A program made the translations under genes and the position numbers. This document shows positions 26,373 to 36,304 of a stretch of 64,000 bases of DNA, in pieces. The stretch comes from Kroppenstedtia eburnea. Its GTDB lineage: Bacteria > Bacillota > Bacilli > Thermoactinomycetales > DSM-45169. The DNA lies in the NCBI RefSeq assembly GCF_013282215.1, contig NZ_CP048103.1:3501000-3564999 (forward strand), given 5' to 3'. Position 1 is the first letter of the stretch, and each line of letters starts with the position of its first letter. The notes beneath the pieces were generated by a model. That model made no database searches and was not told where the DNA came from. It saw only the letters and a program-made list of their open reading frames with translations.

Positions 26373-28160
26373 ATGAAATGGCTGCGCATTTTCAACAGCG
26401 TCCACTGGAAACTGGTGACCATCTACGGTTTGCTGCTTCTGATCTCCATGCAACTGATCGGGGTTTATTTTTTCAAGGAGTTGAAGTCCACCTTTGAAAC
26501 CAACCTCGAAAACAGTCTCGAAAAGCAGGCCGGATCCATCCGTTCCGTCATCGGCACCTCAGTGATGGCTGATTCCGACCGAAAAAAACTGGACAAAATT
26601 CTGGATCAGCTCACACTGGATAAAAAGAACACCGTCCAAATCGTGAACCAGGACGGCTTTATCATCGCCACCACCGGGGATGACAGCGACCGGGCACAGA
26701 AAAACACCTGGGTGAACCCCATCTTGCAAGGTGAAGAAAAACTGACCAAGATCATCCCCAAAGCCGGCAACCGGTATATGTTGTTCGGTGTCCCCATCAA
26801 GAATGACGGGAAGGTGCTCGGTGCCGTCTATATCGAGGCACCGATGCGGGAGATGTATGAGAACATCCGCAACATCACGGAGATTCTGATCAAAATCACA
26901 GTGGTCTCCATGGTGGGCTCCTCCGTCCTCGGGATTGTCCTCGCACGGACCATCACCAATCCGATCAAGGAGATCACCGAACAGGCCACTGTCATGGCTG
27001 AAGGTGACTTCGACCGTCAGGTGACAGTCAAAAGCGATGATGAGATCGGAAAGCTGGCCTCCGCCTTCAACCATCTGGCCCAACACCTGCGAGATGCCCT
27101 CTCCCAAAACGAGGAGGAGAAAGGCCGGCTGCAGTCTGTCCTGGCCAATATGAGTGACGGGGTGATCGCCACCGACCGCAAGGGAAAAGTGATTGTCTCC
27201 AACCGCAGGGCGGAGGGAATGCTGGACAAGAAAATCGGTGACGGGGAAGAGATCAACCAGGTTCTCCCTTTGGCCAACCCCTTGGTTTTCCCGGTGACGG
27301 AAATGAGGCAGACCTTTCTGGAACTGGATGCACAGGATGAGGAAGAGCTGACCGTCATCAAACTGACCTTCACCCCGGTTCTCCGGGCCAGTCGGGAAGC
27401 TGTGGGCCTGATCGTGGTTTTGCAGGATGTGACGGAAGAGGAGAAGCTGGACCGACAGCGGAAAGAATTTGTGGCCAACGTCTCCCATGAGTTGCGAACG
27501 CCGCTGACGACCATCAAAAGCTATCTGGAAGCCCTGGATGAAGGCGGGGCGATGGAGGAGCCGGAACTGGCCTCCCGTTTTATGCGGGTGACCCGGCAGG
27601 AAGCGGAACGCATGACCCGGCTGATCCATGACTTGTTGCAGCTGTCCCGGCTGGATGCCGAGAAAGTCCGTTTCCGCAAAGCTCCGCTCCCACTGGAATC
27701 CGTCCTGGTGGATGCCGCCGACCGGTTTGCCTTCCAATGCCGGCAAAAAGAGATCGATTTCCAACTTTCTCTGGAGGAGGATCTGCCGCGGGTCTACGCC
27801 GACCGGGACCAGATCGACCAGGTCCTGGACAACCTTCTGTCCAACGCGGTCAAATACACCCCCGAGGGGAAAAAGATCTCCCTCACCGCCCGCAAATGCT
27901 CTGACGGGTATGTGGAAGTCGCTGTCGCCGACAGAGGAATCGGGATTCCCAAAAAGGATCTGGAACGAATATTCGAACGCTTCTACCGGGTGGACAAAGC
28001 CCGCTCCCGCAGTTTGGGCGGCACCGGCCTGGGCCTTTCCATCGCCCGGGAAATCGTGCGGGCCCACGGGGGTTCGATCCAACTGGAAAGCAATTATGGA
28101 AAGGGAACCACCGTACGATTTACACTCCCTCCCTGTGAGCCGGAGGTGACGCAGTTGTGA
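26373..28160 (+). CDS. walK: Essential sensor histidine kinase WalK (YycG)
   Basis: About 595 residues. MKWLRIFNSVHWKLVTIYG matches the family start; a GTG three codons earlier (26364) overlaps the walR stop and is an alternative. Membrane segment 1 covers residues 13-32, and an extracytoplasmic PDC/Cache domain runs to membrane segment 2 (VVSMVGSSVLGIVLA, about residue 180). HAMP and PAS follow, then HisKA with the phosphorylated His in NVSHELRTPLTTIKSYLEAL, and the catalytic domain with N box NLLSNAVKYTP and G boxes DRGIGIPKKD and GTGLGLSIARE. It phosphorylates WalR to adjust wall metabolism. Confidence 0.96.
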   Translation: MKWLRIFNSVHWKLVTIYGLLLLISMQLIGVYFFKELKSTFETNLENSLEKQAGSIRSVIGTSVMADSDRKKLDKILDQLTLDKKNTVQIVNQDGFIIATTGDDSDRAQKNTWVNPILQGEEKLTKIIPKAGNRYMLFGVPIKNDGKVLGAVYIEAPMREMYENIRNITEILIKITVVSMVGSSVLGIVLARTITNPIKEITEQATVMAEGDFDRQVTVKSDDEIGKLASAFNHLAQHLRDALSQNEEEKGRLQSVLANMSDGVIATDRKGKVIVSNRRAEGMLDKKIGDGEEINQVLPLANPLVFPVTEMRQTFLELDAQDEEELTVIKLTFTPVLRASREAVGLIVVLQDVTEEEKLDRQRKEFVANVSHELRTPLTTIKSYLEALDEGGAMEEPELASRFMRVTRQEAERMTRLIHDLLQLSRLDAEKVRFRKAPLPLESVLVDAADRFAFQCRQKEIDFQLSLEEDLPRVYADRDQIDQVLDNLLSNAVKYTPEGKKISLTARKCSDGYVEVAVADRGIGIPKKDLERIFERFYRVDKARSRSLGGTGLGLSIAREIVRAHGGSIQLESNYGKGTTVRFTLPPCEPEVTQL

Positions 28161-29545
28161 AGGAGCATCTGAAATCCCTGGCCTTAATCTTCCTGGTGGG
28201 TGCAAGTTTGCTCCAAACCGGGATCCTCTGGTACAGTTCGCCGTCCTATCAGGAAAAAAGAAACGTCGAAGATATCCCCAAGATCGGACATGAAACCTTT
28301 CAAAAGAAGGGGGGATATCAATTGATCTCTCCCGGGGAGATCCTGGTGCATCGGGAAGGAAAACAGCGGCGAATCCTCCCCGGCAAGGAATATTGGGCCT
28401 TGACAGATCAACTCCACCATGCCCGGCTGGAAGATATTCGATCCGTGGAACCTTCTCCCGCCCAGTGGGCCGGATTGATGAAGGATGAGCCGGGACTGGA
28501 GTTGAGGTTTCACCAGGATTTCCCTGCCAATGTGGTGAATACCTTTTTCTCCGGCAATGAAGAGATCGAGGGACTCCAATATATCAACCGAATTTGGCTG
28601 TTTGGAGAGGGAGACAACAACCGGGTCACCATCTGGTTGATTTCCGACCGGGAACAGTCGGTACTGGAGGGAACCGCTCTGATCCGGGACTACACCGAAT
28701 GGTTGGACCAGACAGCAGGGATCGACGGGGAACTTCTTCACCCGGTCTTTCCCGACGGGAAATCCACCCTGGATAAGAAAAGCCTGAGGGACGGGGAAAT
28801 CCCCTATGCCTTTTATCTTCCGAAGGATTCCCTCCCGGTGAACCGACTCACCTTCCGTCTCAAAAAAATCGATGTGAACGACATGATTTTGATCCTGTTC
28901 AGAAATCCGTACAATCCGAAAAAAACCCAGGTGTTTGATTCCACTTACATCTATATGGATTCAGACTCCGGGCGAACTCTTCAGCATAACGAACAAAATC
29001 AGACCATGGTATATAACAATCCCATGAACGACACCGGGGGGGAAGCCTCTCCCGGCAGTGATCTGGCCACGATCACCACCTTTATGAACCGGCACAACGG
29101 CTGGACGGGAGACTTCCTCCTCAACCGGGTGGAGATGGATTTGAACAACGGAAGCAATAACTACGTTTTTCAGCTCTATCTGAAGGGGTACCCCGTGTAT
29201 GCCTCGGCACAACACTCCGGGTTGGACACGATTCGATTGACCGCCCGGCAAGGGGTCTCCACCTATGAACGCTCTCTCCACTATTTCTCACCCCGGCCCG
29301 TCAGGGAGGAGAAGGGCTGGCTGCCCACACAGGATGAAGTGCTCGCGGCTTTGAAGAGTGTCGGCTCCGATTGGTCGGATCTTCGCTCCATCCATCCCGG
29401 TTACCAGACCGCATTGAAGGGTAAAAAGATGGAATTGGAACCGGTGTGGGTCGTTCAATTCCACAATGGAAAACAAGGATTCCTGGCGGCTACGGAAGGG
29501 GGGAGAGGTGCAAAATGGACTGGAGCAGAGCCAAATCCATCCTGA
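28157..29545 (+). CDS. walH: WalRK regulator WalH (YycH)
   Basis: 462 residues. The GTG start overlaps the walK stop by four bases (GTGA). There is one N-terminal membrane anchor (LALIFLVGASLLQTGIL), the rest extracytoplasmic. In Bacillus YycH and YycI bind the WalK membrane segments and restrain its activity. Identity rests on position, topology and the TGILWYSSPSY-type N-terminus; sequence in this family varies widely. It overlaps walI by about 30 bases. Confidence 0.9.
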   Translation: MKEHLKSLALIFLVGASLLQTGILWYSSPSYQEKRNVEDIPKIGHETFQKKGGYQLISPGEILVHREGKQRRILPGKEYWALTDQLHHARLEDIRSVEPSPAQWAGLMKDEPGLELRFHQDFPANVVNTFFSGNEEIEGLQYINRIWLFGEGDNNRVTIWLISDREQSVLEGTALIRDYTEWLDQTAGIDGELLHPVFPDGKSTLDKKSLRDGEIPYAFYLPKDSLPVNRLTFRLKKIDVNDMILILFRNPYNPKKTQVFDSTYIYMDSDSGRTLQHNEQNQTMVYNNPMNDTGGEASPGSDLATITTFMNRHNGWTGDFLLNRVEMDLNNGSNNYVFQLYLKGYPVYASAQHSGLDTIRLTARQGVSTYERSLHYFSPRPVREEKGWLPTQDEVLAALKSVGSDWSDLRSIHPGYQTALKGKKMELEPVWVVQFHNGKQGFLAATEGGRGAKWTGAEPNPS

Positions 29546-30306
29546 TCCTGGCTTTTTTCTCCCTGAATGTTTTTCTCGCCTATCAATTGCTCGAGGCAAA
29601 GGGGGAGCAATCCCAGACCCAACAGGTATCCCAGGATACCCGGCGGGAGCTGACGGAACTCACTTCCGACAAACACATCGACATCCGGGACCAACTTCCG
29701 GAAAACACTCCCGATGTCTCTTATTTGCAGGCGGAACCTCTCAAGATGGAGAGTCTGCGCAAACAGGACCCGCGTTGGAGGAAAAACTCATCAGGGGGTT
29801 ACACCCTGACCTTCAGGTCTCCCTTGCAAAAAACCGGGGACTTGCAAAAGATCCTGGACCGGTATGTCCCCGGCTTTCAGCAATATAAGTCGGTGGACAA
29901 AACCGACGGGGATTCCCCGATCCTGTTCCAAATGTGGAACGGCCGGCCGATCTTTGATGATCGTCTGACCGTGACCCTGAAGGGAGAGAGCATCACCCGC
30001 CTGGAACTCACCCCTTTTCAGGTCCGCTCAGACAACGCCACCGCCACCCGACCCGGTTGGTCGGCGCAAAGCGCACTGGTCACCCTGATCAAATCCGGCC
30101 AGATCCGGGAAGGCGCCGTCATCACCGATGTCATCTTGGGTTACCATGGTCAGTCCTATGACGGCGATAAACAGTTGTTATCCCCCGTCTGGAGAATCCG
30201 CACCGAGGACACCACATTCTATGTCAACGCGATTACCGGTGCCAGCGAAATCGATACCAACGGTCAGATTCATGAGCAACAAACAGAAAGAGGAAGATTT
30301 AATTGA
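29515..30306 (+). CDS. walI: WalRK regulator WalI (YycI)
   Basis: 263 residues. ATG 29515 with GGGGGAGAGG upstream begins MDWSRAKSILILAFFSLNVFL, the characteristic YycI N-terminus with its single membrane helix; the remainder is extracytoplasmic. It pairs with WalH to modulate WalK. It starts inside the end of walH, and its stop overlaps the walJ start (TTGA), so the three are tightly coupled. Confidence 0.93.
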   Translation: MDWSRAKSILILAFFSLNVFLAYQLLEAKGEQSQTQQVSQDTRRELTELTSDKHIDIRDQLPENTPDVSYLQAEPLKMESLRKQDPRWRKNSSGGYTLTFRSPLQKTGDLQKILDRYVPGFQQYKSVDKTDGDSPILFQMWNGRPIFDDRLTVTLKGESITRLELTPFQVRSDNATATRPGWSAQSALVTLIKSGQIREGAVITDVILGYHGQSYDGDKQLLSPVWRIRTEDTTFYVNAITGASEIDTNGQIHEQQTERGRFN

Positions 30307-31112
30307 AATACAGTGTCCTGGCGAGCGGAAGCAGTGGCAATGCCCTCTATGTGGAGACTGAAAGATCACGAATTCTGGTGGATGCGGGATTGAGTGGAAA
30401 GCAGTTGGAGAATCTCCTCCGTTCCATCGACGTCGATCCTTCCACCCTGCAAGCCATTTTGGTGACCCACGAACACAGTGACCATGTCAAAGGATTGGGA
30501 GTGTTCGCCCGCAGATACCGGCTGCCCGTCTATATGAATGAAGCCACCTGGGAGAACCTCCCCTCCGGTGTGGGCCAAATCCCTCCGGAACAGCAACATG
30601 TTTTTGCCACTCTGGCCACACTGGAATTGGAAGACCTGACGGTGGAATCCTTTCCCATCTCCCATGATGCAGCGGAACCGATGGGATTTTGCTTTCATCA
30701 CGAAGGGGCCCGCTTGGGCCTGGTAACTGACACAGGCTATATCAATCGGCGAATCCTTGAGAAGGTGGCCGGCTGTGACGCCTTGATATTTGAGTCCAAT
30801 CACGATGTCAATATGTTGCGGATGGGGAGATACCCTTGGAATGTCAAAAGGAGGATCCTGAGCGATGTGGGCCACCTCTCCAATGAAGATGCGGGTTGGG
30901 CTCTTACGGAGATTCTGAGGGGAAACGGGGAAGATATCTTCCTCGCCCATCTCAGCCAAGATAACAACCTGACTGAACTGGCACATCTGACGGTCAAAGG
31001 CGTGCTTCAAGAACAGGGGCTTCGTGTGGGACAGGACGTCCGACTTTGGGAAACCCATCCGGACCGTCCCACCCCCCTGGCCACACTTGAAAAAAAACAT
31101 CGCTTGCTGTAA
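30303..31112 (+). CDS. walJ: Metallo-beta-lactamase fold exonuclease WalJ (YycJ)
   Basis: 269 residues from TTG 30303, preceded by AGAGGAAG. The metal-binding motif THEHSDH lies near residue 58, and further ligands are present in ISHDA and the SNHD block. The N-terminal YSVLASGSSGNALYVE is typical. The family has been described as a 5'-3' exonuclease linked to mismatch repair and cell division. It is the last of the four genes coupled to walRK. Confidence 0.95.
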   Translation: MKYSVLASGSSGNALYVETERSRILVDAGLSGKQLENLLRSIDVDPSTLQAILVTHEHSDHVKGLGVFARRYRLPVYMNEATWENLPSGVGQIPPEQQHVFATLATLELEDLTVESFPISHDAAEPMGFCFHHEGARLGLVTDTGYINRRILEKVAGCDALIFESNHDVNMLRMGRYPWNVKRRILSDVGHLSNEDAGWALTEILRGNGEDIFLAHLSQDNNLTELAHLTVKGVLQEQGLRVGQDVRLWETHPDRPTPLATLEKKHRLL

Positions 31113-31307
31113 AGGGTTCATCCTCTCTCATGCTTGAATATCATGAGAAACCACCCTCGTCCCTTTTGTCCGGTCCATCCACTTGTTATGATAGGGTAGT
31201 GGAACAACTCCTGTTTGAAATACAAGCGAATCGGGCTTTATTTCGGGATGAATGGGAAATAGTAAAAACAGGCTTTCACGCAAAAAGAAATGAGGAGGTT
31301 TGATGCC

Positions 31308-32495
31308 GTGGGCTATTATGACCAATCAGACCGTGTACGCCGCGGCATGTTGATCTTTCTGACCGCAATCATATCCGCCGTGATTGGAGGGCTCCTGGTC
31401 CTCACCCTGTCCCCGGCCTTGGTGAGGATGGGCCTGTTGCCGCAGCAGTACTTCTCTCCTGGAAATGCCCCCCTCTCGGAAGGAGCCGGTCCCACCCAAT
31501 CTGTCAGCGTCGATGTGAACAATGACATCACCAAGGCGGTGCAGAAGGTTCGTCCGGCAGTGGTGGGTGTGGTCAACTTGCAGGAGAGCGGTGGCCCCTT
31601 CAACGAGGAACCGGTGCAAAGCGGAACCGGTTCCGGAGTGGTCATTGAGAAAGACGGGGGAAAAGCCTTGGTGGTGACCAACCACCATGTGATTGAAGGT
31701 GCCAACCAAATCGGGGTGGTGATCCCCGGGGAGGACGGTGGGAAGAATGTTGCGGCCAAGCTGTTGGGCAGTGACAAAGCCACCGACCTGGCCGTGCTGG
31801 AGATCCCATCCAAATACGTGACAAAAGTGGCCAAATTCGGCAACTCGGATCGAGTCAAAGCGGGGGAACCGGCGATCGCCATCGGTAACCCCCTCGGACT
31901 GGAATTCTCCCAATCAGTCACTGCCGGAGTGATCAGTTCTCCCCAGCGACAAATCAAGGTTTCCGAAACGATGGATATGGACGTGATCCAGACCGATGCC
32001 GCCATCAACCCCGGAAACAGCGGCGGAGCCCTGGTCAACGCCGCCGGTCAGCTGATCGGCATCAACAGCCTCAAGATTGCGGAACAGGGGGTGGAGGGAC
32101 TCGGCTTTGCCATCCCTGTCAATGACGCCAAGCCGATCATCAATGATCTGATTCAATTCGGCGAGGTGCACCGTCCTTATCTGGGTGTCGCACTGAGAGA
32201 CCTGGAAACAGTTGACTTGCAAGCCCGATCCACCAAACTTCACTTGCCCGATTCCGTCACACGGGGCGTGGTCGTTCTGGATATCACTCCAGGCAGCGGT
32301 TCTGCCAAAGCGGGATTGCAACGGCTGGACGTCATTGTTCAACTGGACGGACAAAACATCCGCGACGGTTCTGCTCTCCGTTCCTATCTGTGGAAGAAAA
32401 AAGAGATCGGCGATCAGATGAAAGTCGTCTTTTACCGCGACGGTGAGAAAAAAAGCACCACCCTCACCCTGACCAAAGCTCCAAAGCGTCCGTAA
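31308..32495 (+). CDS. htrC: HtrA/DegP-like serine protease
   Basis: 395 residues from GTG 31308, nine bases after GAGGAGG; an ATG at 31290 overlaps that ribosome site and is less likely. One N-terminal membrane anchor (LIFLTAIISAVIGGLLVLT). The trypsin-like domain carries the triad His in VTNHHVIEG, Asp in KATDLAVLEI and Ser in NPGNSGGALVN, followed by one PDZ domain from about residue 290. It is a surface quality-control protease downstream of walJ, as in Bacillus (YyxA). An intergenic gap of nearly 200 bases suggests its own promoter. Confidence 0.95.
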   Translation: MGYYDQSDRVRRGMLIFLTAIISAVIGGLLVLTLSPALVRMGLLPQQYFSPGNAPLSEGAGPTQSVSVDVNNDITKAVQKVRPAVVGVVNLQESGGPFNEEPVQSGTGSGVVIEKDGGKALVVTNHHVIEGANQIGVVIPGEDGGKNVAAKLLGSDKATDLAVLEIPSKYVTKVAKFGNSDRVKAGEPAIAIGNPLGLEFSQSVTAGVISSPQRQIKVSETMDMDVIQTDAAINPGNSGGALVNAAGQLIGINSLKIAEQGVEGLGFAIPVNDAKPIINDLIQFGEVHRPYLGVALRDLETVDLQARSTKLHLPDSVTRGVVVLDITPGSGSAKAGLQRLDVIVQLDGQNIRDGSALRSYLWKKKEIGDQMKVVFYRDGEKKSTTLTLTKAPKRP

Positions 32496-32508
32496 TAACC
32501 CATTTTAT

Positions 32509-32530
32509 CCGCCCCGCACTTGCGGGGCGG
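32509..32530 (+). terminator. Intrinsic terminator after htrC
   Basis: CCGCCCCGC-actt-GCGGGGCGG followed by ACCCTTT; a strong stem with a poor T run. Confidence 0.65.
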
Positions 32531-32562
32531 ACCCTTTGCCGCGAAAAAAGGGAGTGAAATCC

Positions 32563-32754
32563 TTGCAGGAAAACCTGATCTGGTATGCTTGTGCAGAACA
32601 TATCGATCCGATTCTGGACGAAATTGTGGATGAACAGGGCCGGGCCCCGGATCTCCTCCCCCTGACCGCGAAAGAGCGCACCGGGGAAGCCGACTGCCAC
32701 TGGTGTGGGAAAGAACCGGATTATCTGCTGATCTTGGATGGAGGGGAAAAATGA
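32563..32754 (+). CDS. CxxH/CxxC zinc-binding-type small protein
   Basis: 63 residues from TTG 32563, which follows GGGAGTGA; an ATG at 32536 would add nine residues before the ribosome site. It contains CAEH and CHWC about 40 residues apart, the pattern of the CxxH/CxxC family found just upstream of rlmH in many Bacilli. The function is unknown; metal binding is inferred from the motif. It overlaps rlmH by four bases (ATGA). Confidence 0.8.
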   Translation: MQENLIWYACAEHIDPILDEIVDEQGRAPDLLPLTAKERTGEADCHWCGKEPDYLLILDGGEK

Positions 32755-33230
32755 AAATTCAAATCCTTGCAGTGGGAAAGTTGAAAGAATCTTATCTTCG
32801 CATGGGGGTGGAGGATTATCTGCAGCGGCTCTCCCCCTACGCCAAAGTGGAAGTGAAAGAGATTGCCGAGGAAAAGGCAACGGAGCCTCTTACTGAAGCT
32901 GAAATCCGGCGGGTGACAGACCGGGAGGGGGAGCGGATTCTCCGGCACCTGACCCCGGACACCTATACCATCTCCCTCGTCATCCAGGGGGTTGCCCTCT
33001 CCTCCGAAACTTTGGCCAATCACCTGGATCAATTGGCCACCTACGGCAAAAGCCGCATCGCTTTTATCATCGGCGGCTCTTATGGATTGTCAGAGCAGGT
33101 GAGGCAACGGGCCGATTATTCCCTGTCCTTTTCCAAGATGACGTTTCCCCACCAGTTGATGCGATTGATTTTGCTGGAACAACTCTACCGCTCCTTCAAG
33201 ATCAACCGTGGAGAAACCTATCATAAGTAA
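32751..33230 (+). CDS. rlmH: 23S rRNA (pseudouridine1915-N3) methyltransferase
   Basis: 159 residues, exactly the family length. It methylates pseudouridine 1915 of helix 69 in assembled ribosomes. The SPOUT knot is visible: FIIGGSYGLS near residue 105 for SAM binding, and the C-terminal MTFPHQLMRLILLEQLYRSFKINRGETYHK end that is nearly invariant, seen here in that order. The ATG overlaps the upstream stop and has GGAGGGG before it. Confidence 0.97.
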   Translation: MKIQILAVGKLKESYLRMGVEDYLQRLSPYAKVEVKEIAEEKATEPLTEAEIRRVTDREGERILRHLTPDTYTISLVIQGVALSSETLANHLDQLATYGKSRIAFIIGGSYGLSEQVRQRADYSLSFSKMTFPHQLMRLILLEQLYRSFKINRGETYHK

Positions 33231-33250
33231 AGGAATCCCCTTGGACCCCC

Positions 33251-33271
33251 AACCCCCGTCTGTCGGGGGTT
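33251..33271 (+). terminator. Hairpin after rlmH
   Basis: AACCCCCG-tctgt-CGGGGGTT lies 20 bases after the stop; no T run, so a terminator or pause is likely but not certain. Confidence 0.5.
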
Positions 33272-33284
33272 GATCCGGACATAA

Positions 33285-33311
33285 GAAAAAAGCGCCCGCA
33301 AAGGAGCGCTT
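33285..33311 (-). terminator. Terminator of purA
   Basis: On the minus strand AAGCGCTCC-tttgc-GGGCGCTT runs into a T run. It lies about 50 bases after the purA stop. Confidence 0.8.
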
Positions 33312-33363
33312 GAAACTGTCAGCCTATGTCTGAAACCTGTTGCTTTGATCAGCTTGTGGTGAT

Positions 33364-34650
33364 TCAAGCGTATACCGGACGTACCTGAATGGTCTGCTCC
33401 CGATCGGGGCCAACGGAAAAGAGAGTAAGGGGGATTCCCGTCAGGTGAGTGATCCGTTCCACATAATGCTGGGCCGCCAAGGGCAGGTCCGACAGATTCC
33501 GCACTCCGGTGATATCCTCCTCCCAGCCTGGCAACTCTTCAATCACCGGTTCACATTCCGCGAGTATATCCAGGTTGGCCGGATAGTTTTCCAATACCTC
33601 TCCCCGGTAACGATAAGCCGTGCAAATCTTGACCGTGGGCAGGCCGGTCAACACATCCAGGGAGTTCAGGGAGAGGCCGGTGATCCCGCTCACCCGGCGG
33701 GCATGACGCACCACCACACTGTCAAACCATCCCACCCGTCGGGGACGCCCTGTCGTCGTGCCGTACTCCCGTCCCACTTCCCTGATCCGGTCCCCTGTAT
33801 CATCATGAAGTTCCGTCGGGAACGGGCCGTCCCCGACCCGGGAAGTGTAGGCTTTGGCCACCCCGATCACCTGATGAACTTTGGTGGGTCCCACACCGGA
33901 TCCGATACAGACACCTCCGGCGACCGGATTGGAAGATGTGACAAAGGGATACGTTCCCTGGTCAATATCCAACATTACACCCTGGGCACCTTCAAACAAT
34001 ACCCGCTTCCCTTGATCGATCGCTTCGTTCAAGACGACGGAGGTGTCGGTCACATAAGGACGGATCCGCTCCGCACAGCCCAGATAGGACTGATATATCT
34101 CGTCAAAGGCGAACCCGGTGGTGTCATAAACCTTCTCCAGCAACCGGTTCTTGTCTTCCAGGGTTTGTTTCAGTTTGGCGGCAAAGCGGTCCCGGTCCAG
34201 CAGATCGGAGACCCTGATTCCGATTCGGGCCGCCTTGTCCATATAGGCGGGACCGATCCCTTTTCCGGTGGTTCCGATTTTTCCTGAACCCTTGCGACTT
34301 TCCTCCACCATATCCAGCTTGATATGGTAAGGCATGATCACATGGGCCCGGTCCGAGATCCGCAAATTGCCGGTGGAAACGCCGTGCCCCTCAAGATAAT
34401 CCAGCTCTTCCACCATCGCCTGCGGGTGGAGCACCATTCCGTTTCCCAGGACGCAAACCTTTTCGGAATAAAAGATTCCCGATGGAATCAGATGAAGTTT
34501 GTATCGTTTTCCACCAAAAACAATGGTATGGCCGGCATTGTTTCCTCCCTGGTAGCGAGCAACCACTTCCGCCTTTTCCGCGAGGAAGTCGGTAATCTTT
34601 CCTTTCCCTTCGTCCCCCCACTGAGTCCCGACAACGACCACCGTCGACAT
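33364..34650 (-). CDS. purA: Adenylosuccinate synthetase
   Basis: 428 residues from ATG 34650, preceded by AAAGGAG; an upstream extension is open but not family-like. It joins IMP and aspartate with GTP in AMP synthesis. The N-terminus [15 protein letters not shown] is the P-loop-like GTP site, followed by GGNNAGHT and, near residue 130, [21 protein letters not shown] and the C-terminal [13 protein letters not shown] complete the signature. It is a single gene between dnaC and rlmH, as in Bacillus. Confidence 0.98.
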   Translation of the reverse strand: MSTVVVVGTQWGDEGKGKITDFLAEKAEVVARYQGGNNAGHTIVFGGKRYKLHLIPSGIFYSEKVCVLGNGMVLHPQAMVEELDYLEGHGVSTGNLRISDRAHVIMPYHIKLDMVEESRKGSGKIGTTGKGIGPAYMDKAARIGIRVSDLLDRDRFAAKLKQTLEDKNRLLEKVYDTTGFAFDEIYQSYLGCAERIRPYVTDTSVVLNEAIDQGKRVLFEGAQGVMLDIDQGTYPFVTSSNPVAGGVCIGSGVGPTKVHQVIGVAKAYTSRVGDGPFPTELHDDTGDRIREVGREYGTTTGRPRRVGWFDSVVVRHARRVSGITGLSLNSLDVLTGLPTVKICTAYRYRGEVLENYPANLDILAECEPVIEELPGWEEDITGVRNLSDLPLAAQHYVERITHLTGIPLTLFSVGPDREQTIQVRPVYA

Positions 34651-34783
34651 GATCAAGGCTCTCCTTTCCTGACGGGTTCTGCTTACCCCCCTGCATTCAA
34701 CCTTTATCAGTTTACAAGGAAAAAAGCTCGGTGTCAACGCAAAAACCGAACATTAATCTATTTTACTATCAAATCATTCGTTT

Positions 34784-36133
34784 TTATGGCCCTCCTTGCT
34801 GGCCGTGGTGCAGATCCAGACTGAGAAACTTATTATAGTTCTTCAGGAAGAGAAGTTCCACTTTCCCCACCGGTCCGTTCCGGTGTTTGGCCAGAATCAC
34901 CTCGATAATGTTCTTTTTCTCCGAATCCTCGTTATAATAATCATCCCGGTACAGAAAGGAGACGATATCGGCATCCTGCTCAATGGAGCCGGATTCCCGA
35001 AGGTCGGACAGCATCGGCCGCTTGTCCTGCCGCTGTTCCACCGCACGTGACAGCTGGGAGAGAGCGATCACCGGAACGTTCAGCTCCCGTGCCAGCAACT
35101 TCAAGGACCTGGAGATCTCCGAGATTTCCTGCTGGCGACTGTCCCGCCCCCTGCCTTCGATCAACTGCAGGTAGTCGATCAGAACCATTCCCAAACCGTG
35201 TTCCGCCTGCAGACGCCGCAACTTGGACCGAATTTCAAACACCGTGACTCCCGGAGTGTCATCGATAAAGATGGGGGCTTCCGACAATGAGCTGATCGCC
35301 ATGGTCAGCTTTTCCCAATCCTCCTCCGCCAGCTCTCCCGTTCGAAAGGCTTGGGCATCGATGTTTCCCTCTGCCGCCAACATCCGTTGCACCAATTGGG
35401 GAGCGGACATCTCCAGGTTGAAGATAGCCACGGGCACACCGGCCCGGACCGCCACGTTTTGCGCCACATTCAGACTGAAAGCAGTCTTACCCATACTGGG
35501 TCGAGCCGCCAGGATGATCAGATCCGATTTCTGAAAACCGGAGGTCATCCGGTCCAGATCCGTATACCCCGAGGGAATTCCGGTCAGCTTCCCTTTATTG
35601 TAGTGAAGGCTTTCAATCCGTTCAAAGGTTTCCATCAAGATCTCCCGGATGGGGGTAAACCCTTTGCCTATTCGTCGCTGGGAGATCTCCAATATCTTCT
35701 TTTCGGCGGAATCGATCACATGGGCCACTTCGTCCCCACCGGTATAACCGGAGGTGGCTATTTCAGTGGCGGTCCGGATCAAGCGGCGGAGAATGGATTT
35801 CTCCTCCACGATCCGGCTGTAATAATCCACATTGGCCGCCGTGGGTACCGACTCGGCCAATTCCGTCAGGTAGGAAACTCCCCCGACCTCATCCAGCAGT
35901 TTCCGATCCGAGAGTGCCGATGTCACGGTTACCAAGTCAATCGGTTCCCCTTGCTCATTCAGATCGGTGATCACCTGAAGCAGGCGCTGATGAGCCTGAC
36001 GATAAAAATCCTCCGGTCGGATCCGTTCCAAAACCGTCACCAACACGGAAGGTTCGATCAGGATCGCCCCCAGAACCGCCTGTTCAGCCTCCTGGTTGTG
36101 TGGTGGCATCCGATCCGCAAATAATTCACTCAT
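34784..36133 (-). CDS. dnaC: Replicative DNA helicase (DnaB family; Bacillus DnaC)
   Basis: 449 residues (Bacillus 454). The N-terminal domain starts PPHNQEAEQAVLGA. The RecA-like ATPase has Walker A AARPSMGKT near residue 210, the NLEMS block, and Walker B VLIDYLQLI, followed by the LSQLSR arginine-finger region. A hexameric helicase at the replication fork. It follows rplI by about 170 bases across a terminator. Confidence 0.98.
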   Translation of the reverse strand: MSELFADRMPPHNQEAEQAVLGAILIEPSVLVTVLERIRPEDFYRQAHQRLLQVITDLNEQGEPIDLVTVTSALSDRKLLDEVGGVSYLTELAESVPTAANVDYYSRIVEEKSILRRLIRTATEIATSGYTGGDEVAHVIDSAEKKILEISQRRIGKGFTPIREILMETFERIESLHYNKGKLTGIPSGYTDLDRMTSGFQKSDLIILAARPSMGKTAFSLNVAQNVAVRAGVPVAIFNLEMSAPQLVQRMLAAEGNIDAQAFRTGELAEEDWEKLTMAISSLSEAPIFIDDTPGVTVFEIRSKLRRLQAEHGLGMVLIDYLQLIEGRGRDSRQQEISEISRSLKLLARELNVPVIALSQLSRAVEQRQDKRPMLSDLRESGSIEQDADIVSFLYRDDYYNEDSEKKNIIEVILAKHRNGPVGKVELLFLKNYNKFLSLDLHHGQQGGP

Positions 36134-36158
36134 CCTCCATCATCCTCCAACCCGCTGC

Positions 36159-36190
36159 AAAAAAAAGGCGCTTCAGAAGGGGAAGCGCCG
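36159..36190 (-). terminator. Terminator between rplI and dnaC
   Basis: On the minus strand GGCGCTTC-cccttct-GAAGCGCC is followed by eight T. Confidence 0.85.
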
Positions 36191-36304
36191 GAGCAGTTGG
36201 CAAAATCCAAAATCGGGAGGCCGCTCCACGCCCCGCAACCGATCATTCCGTCTGAATCAACACTGACTCTCTCCTGATGAAGGGGACCATATCCATCCCG
36301 TTGT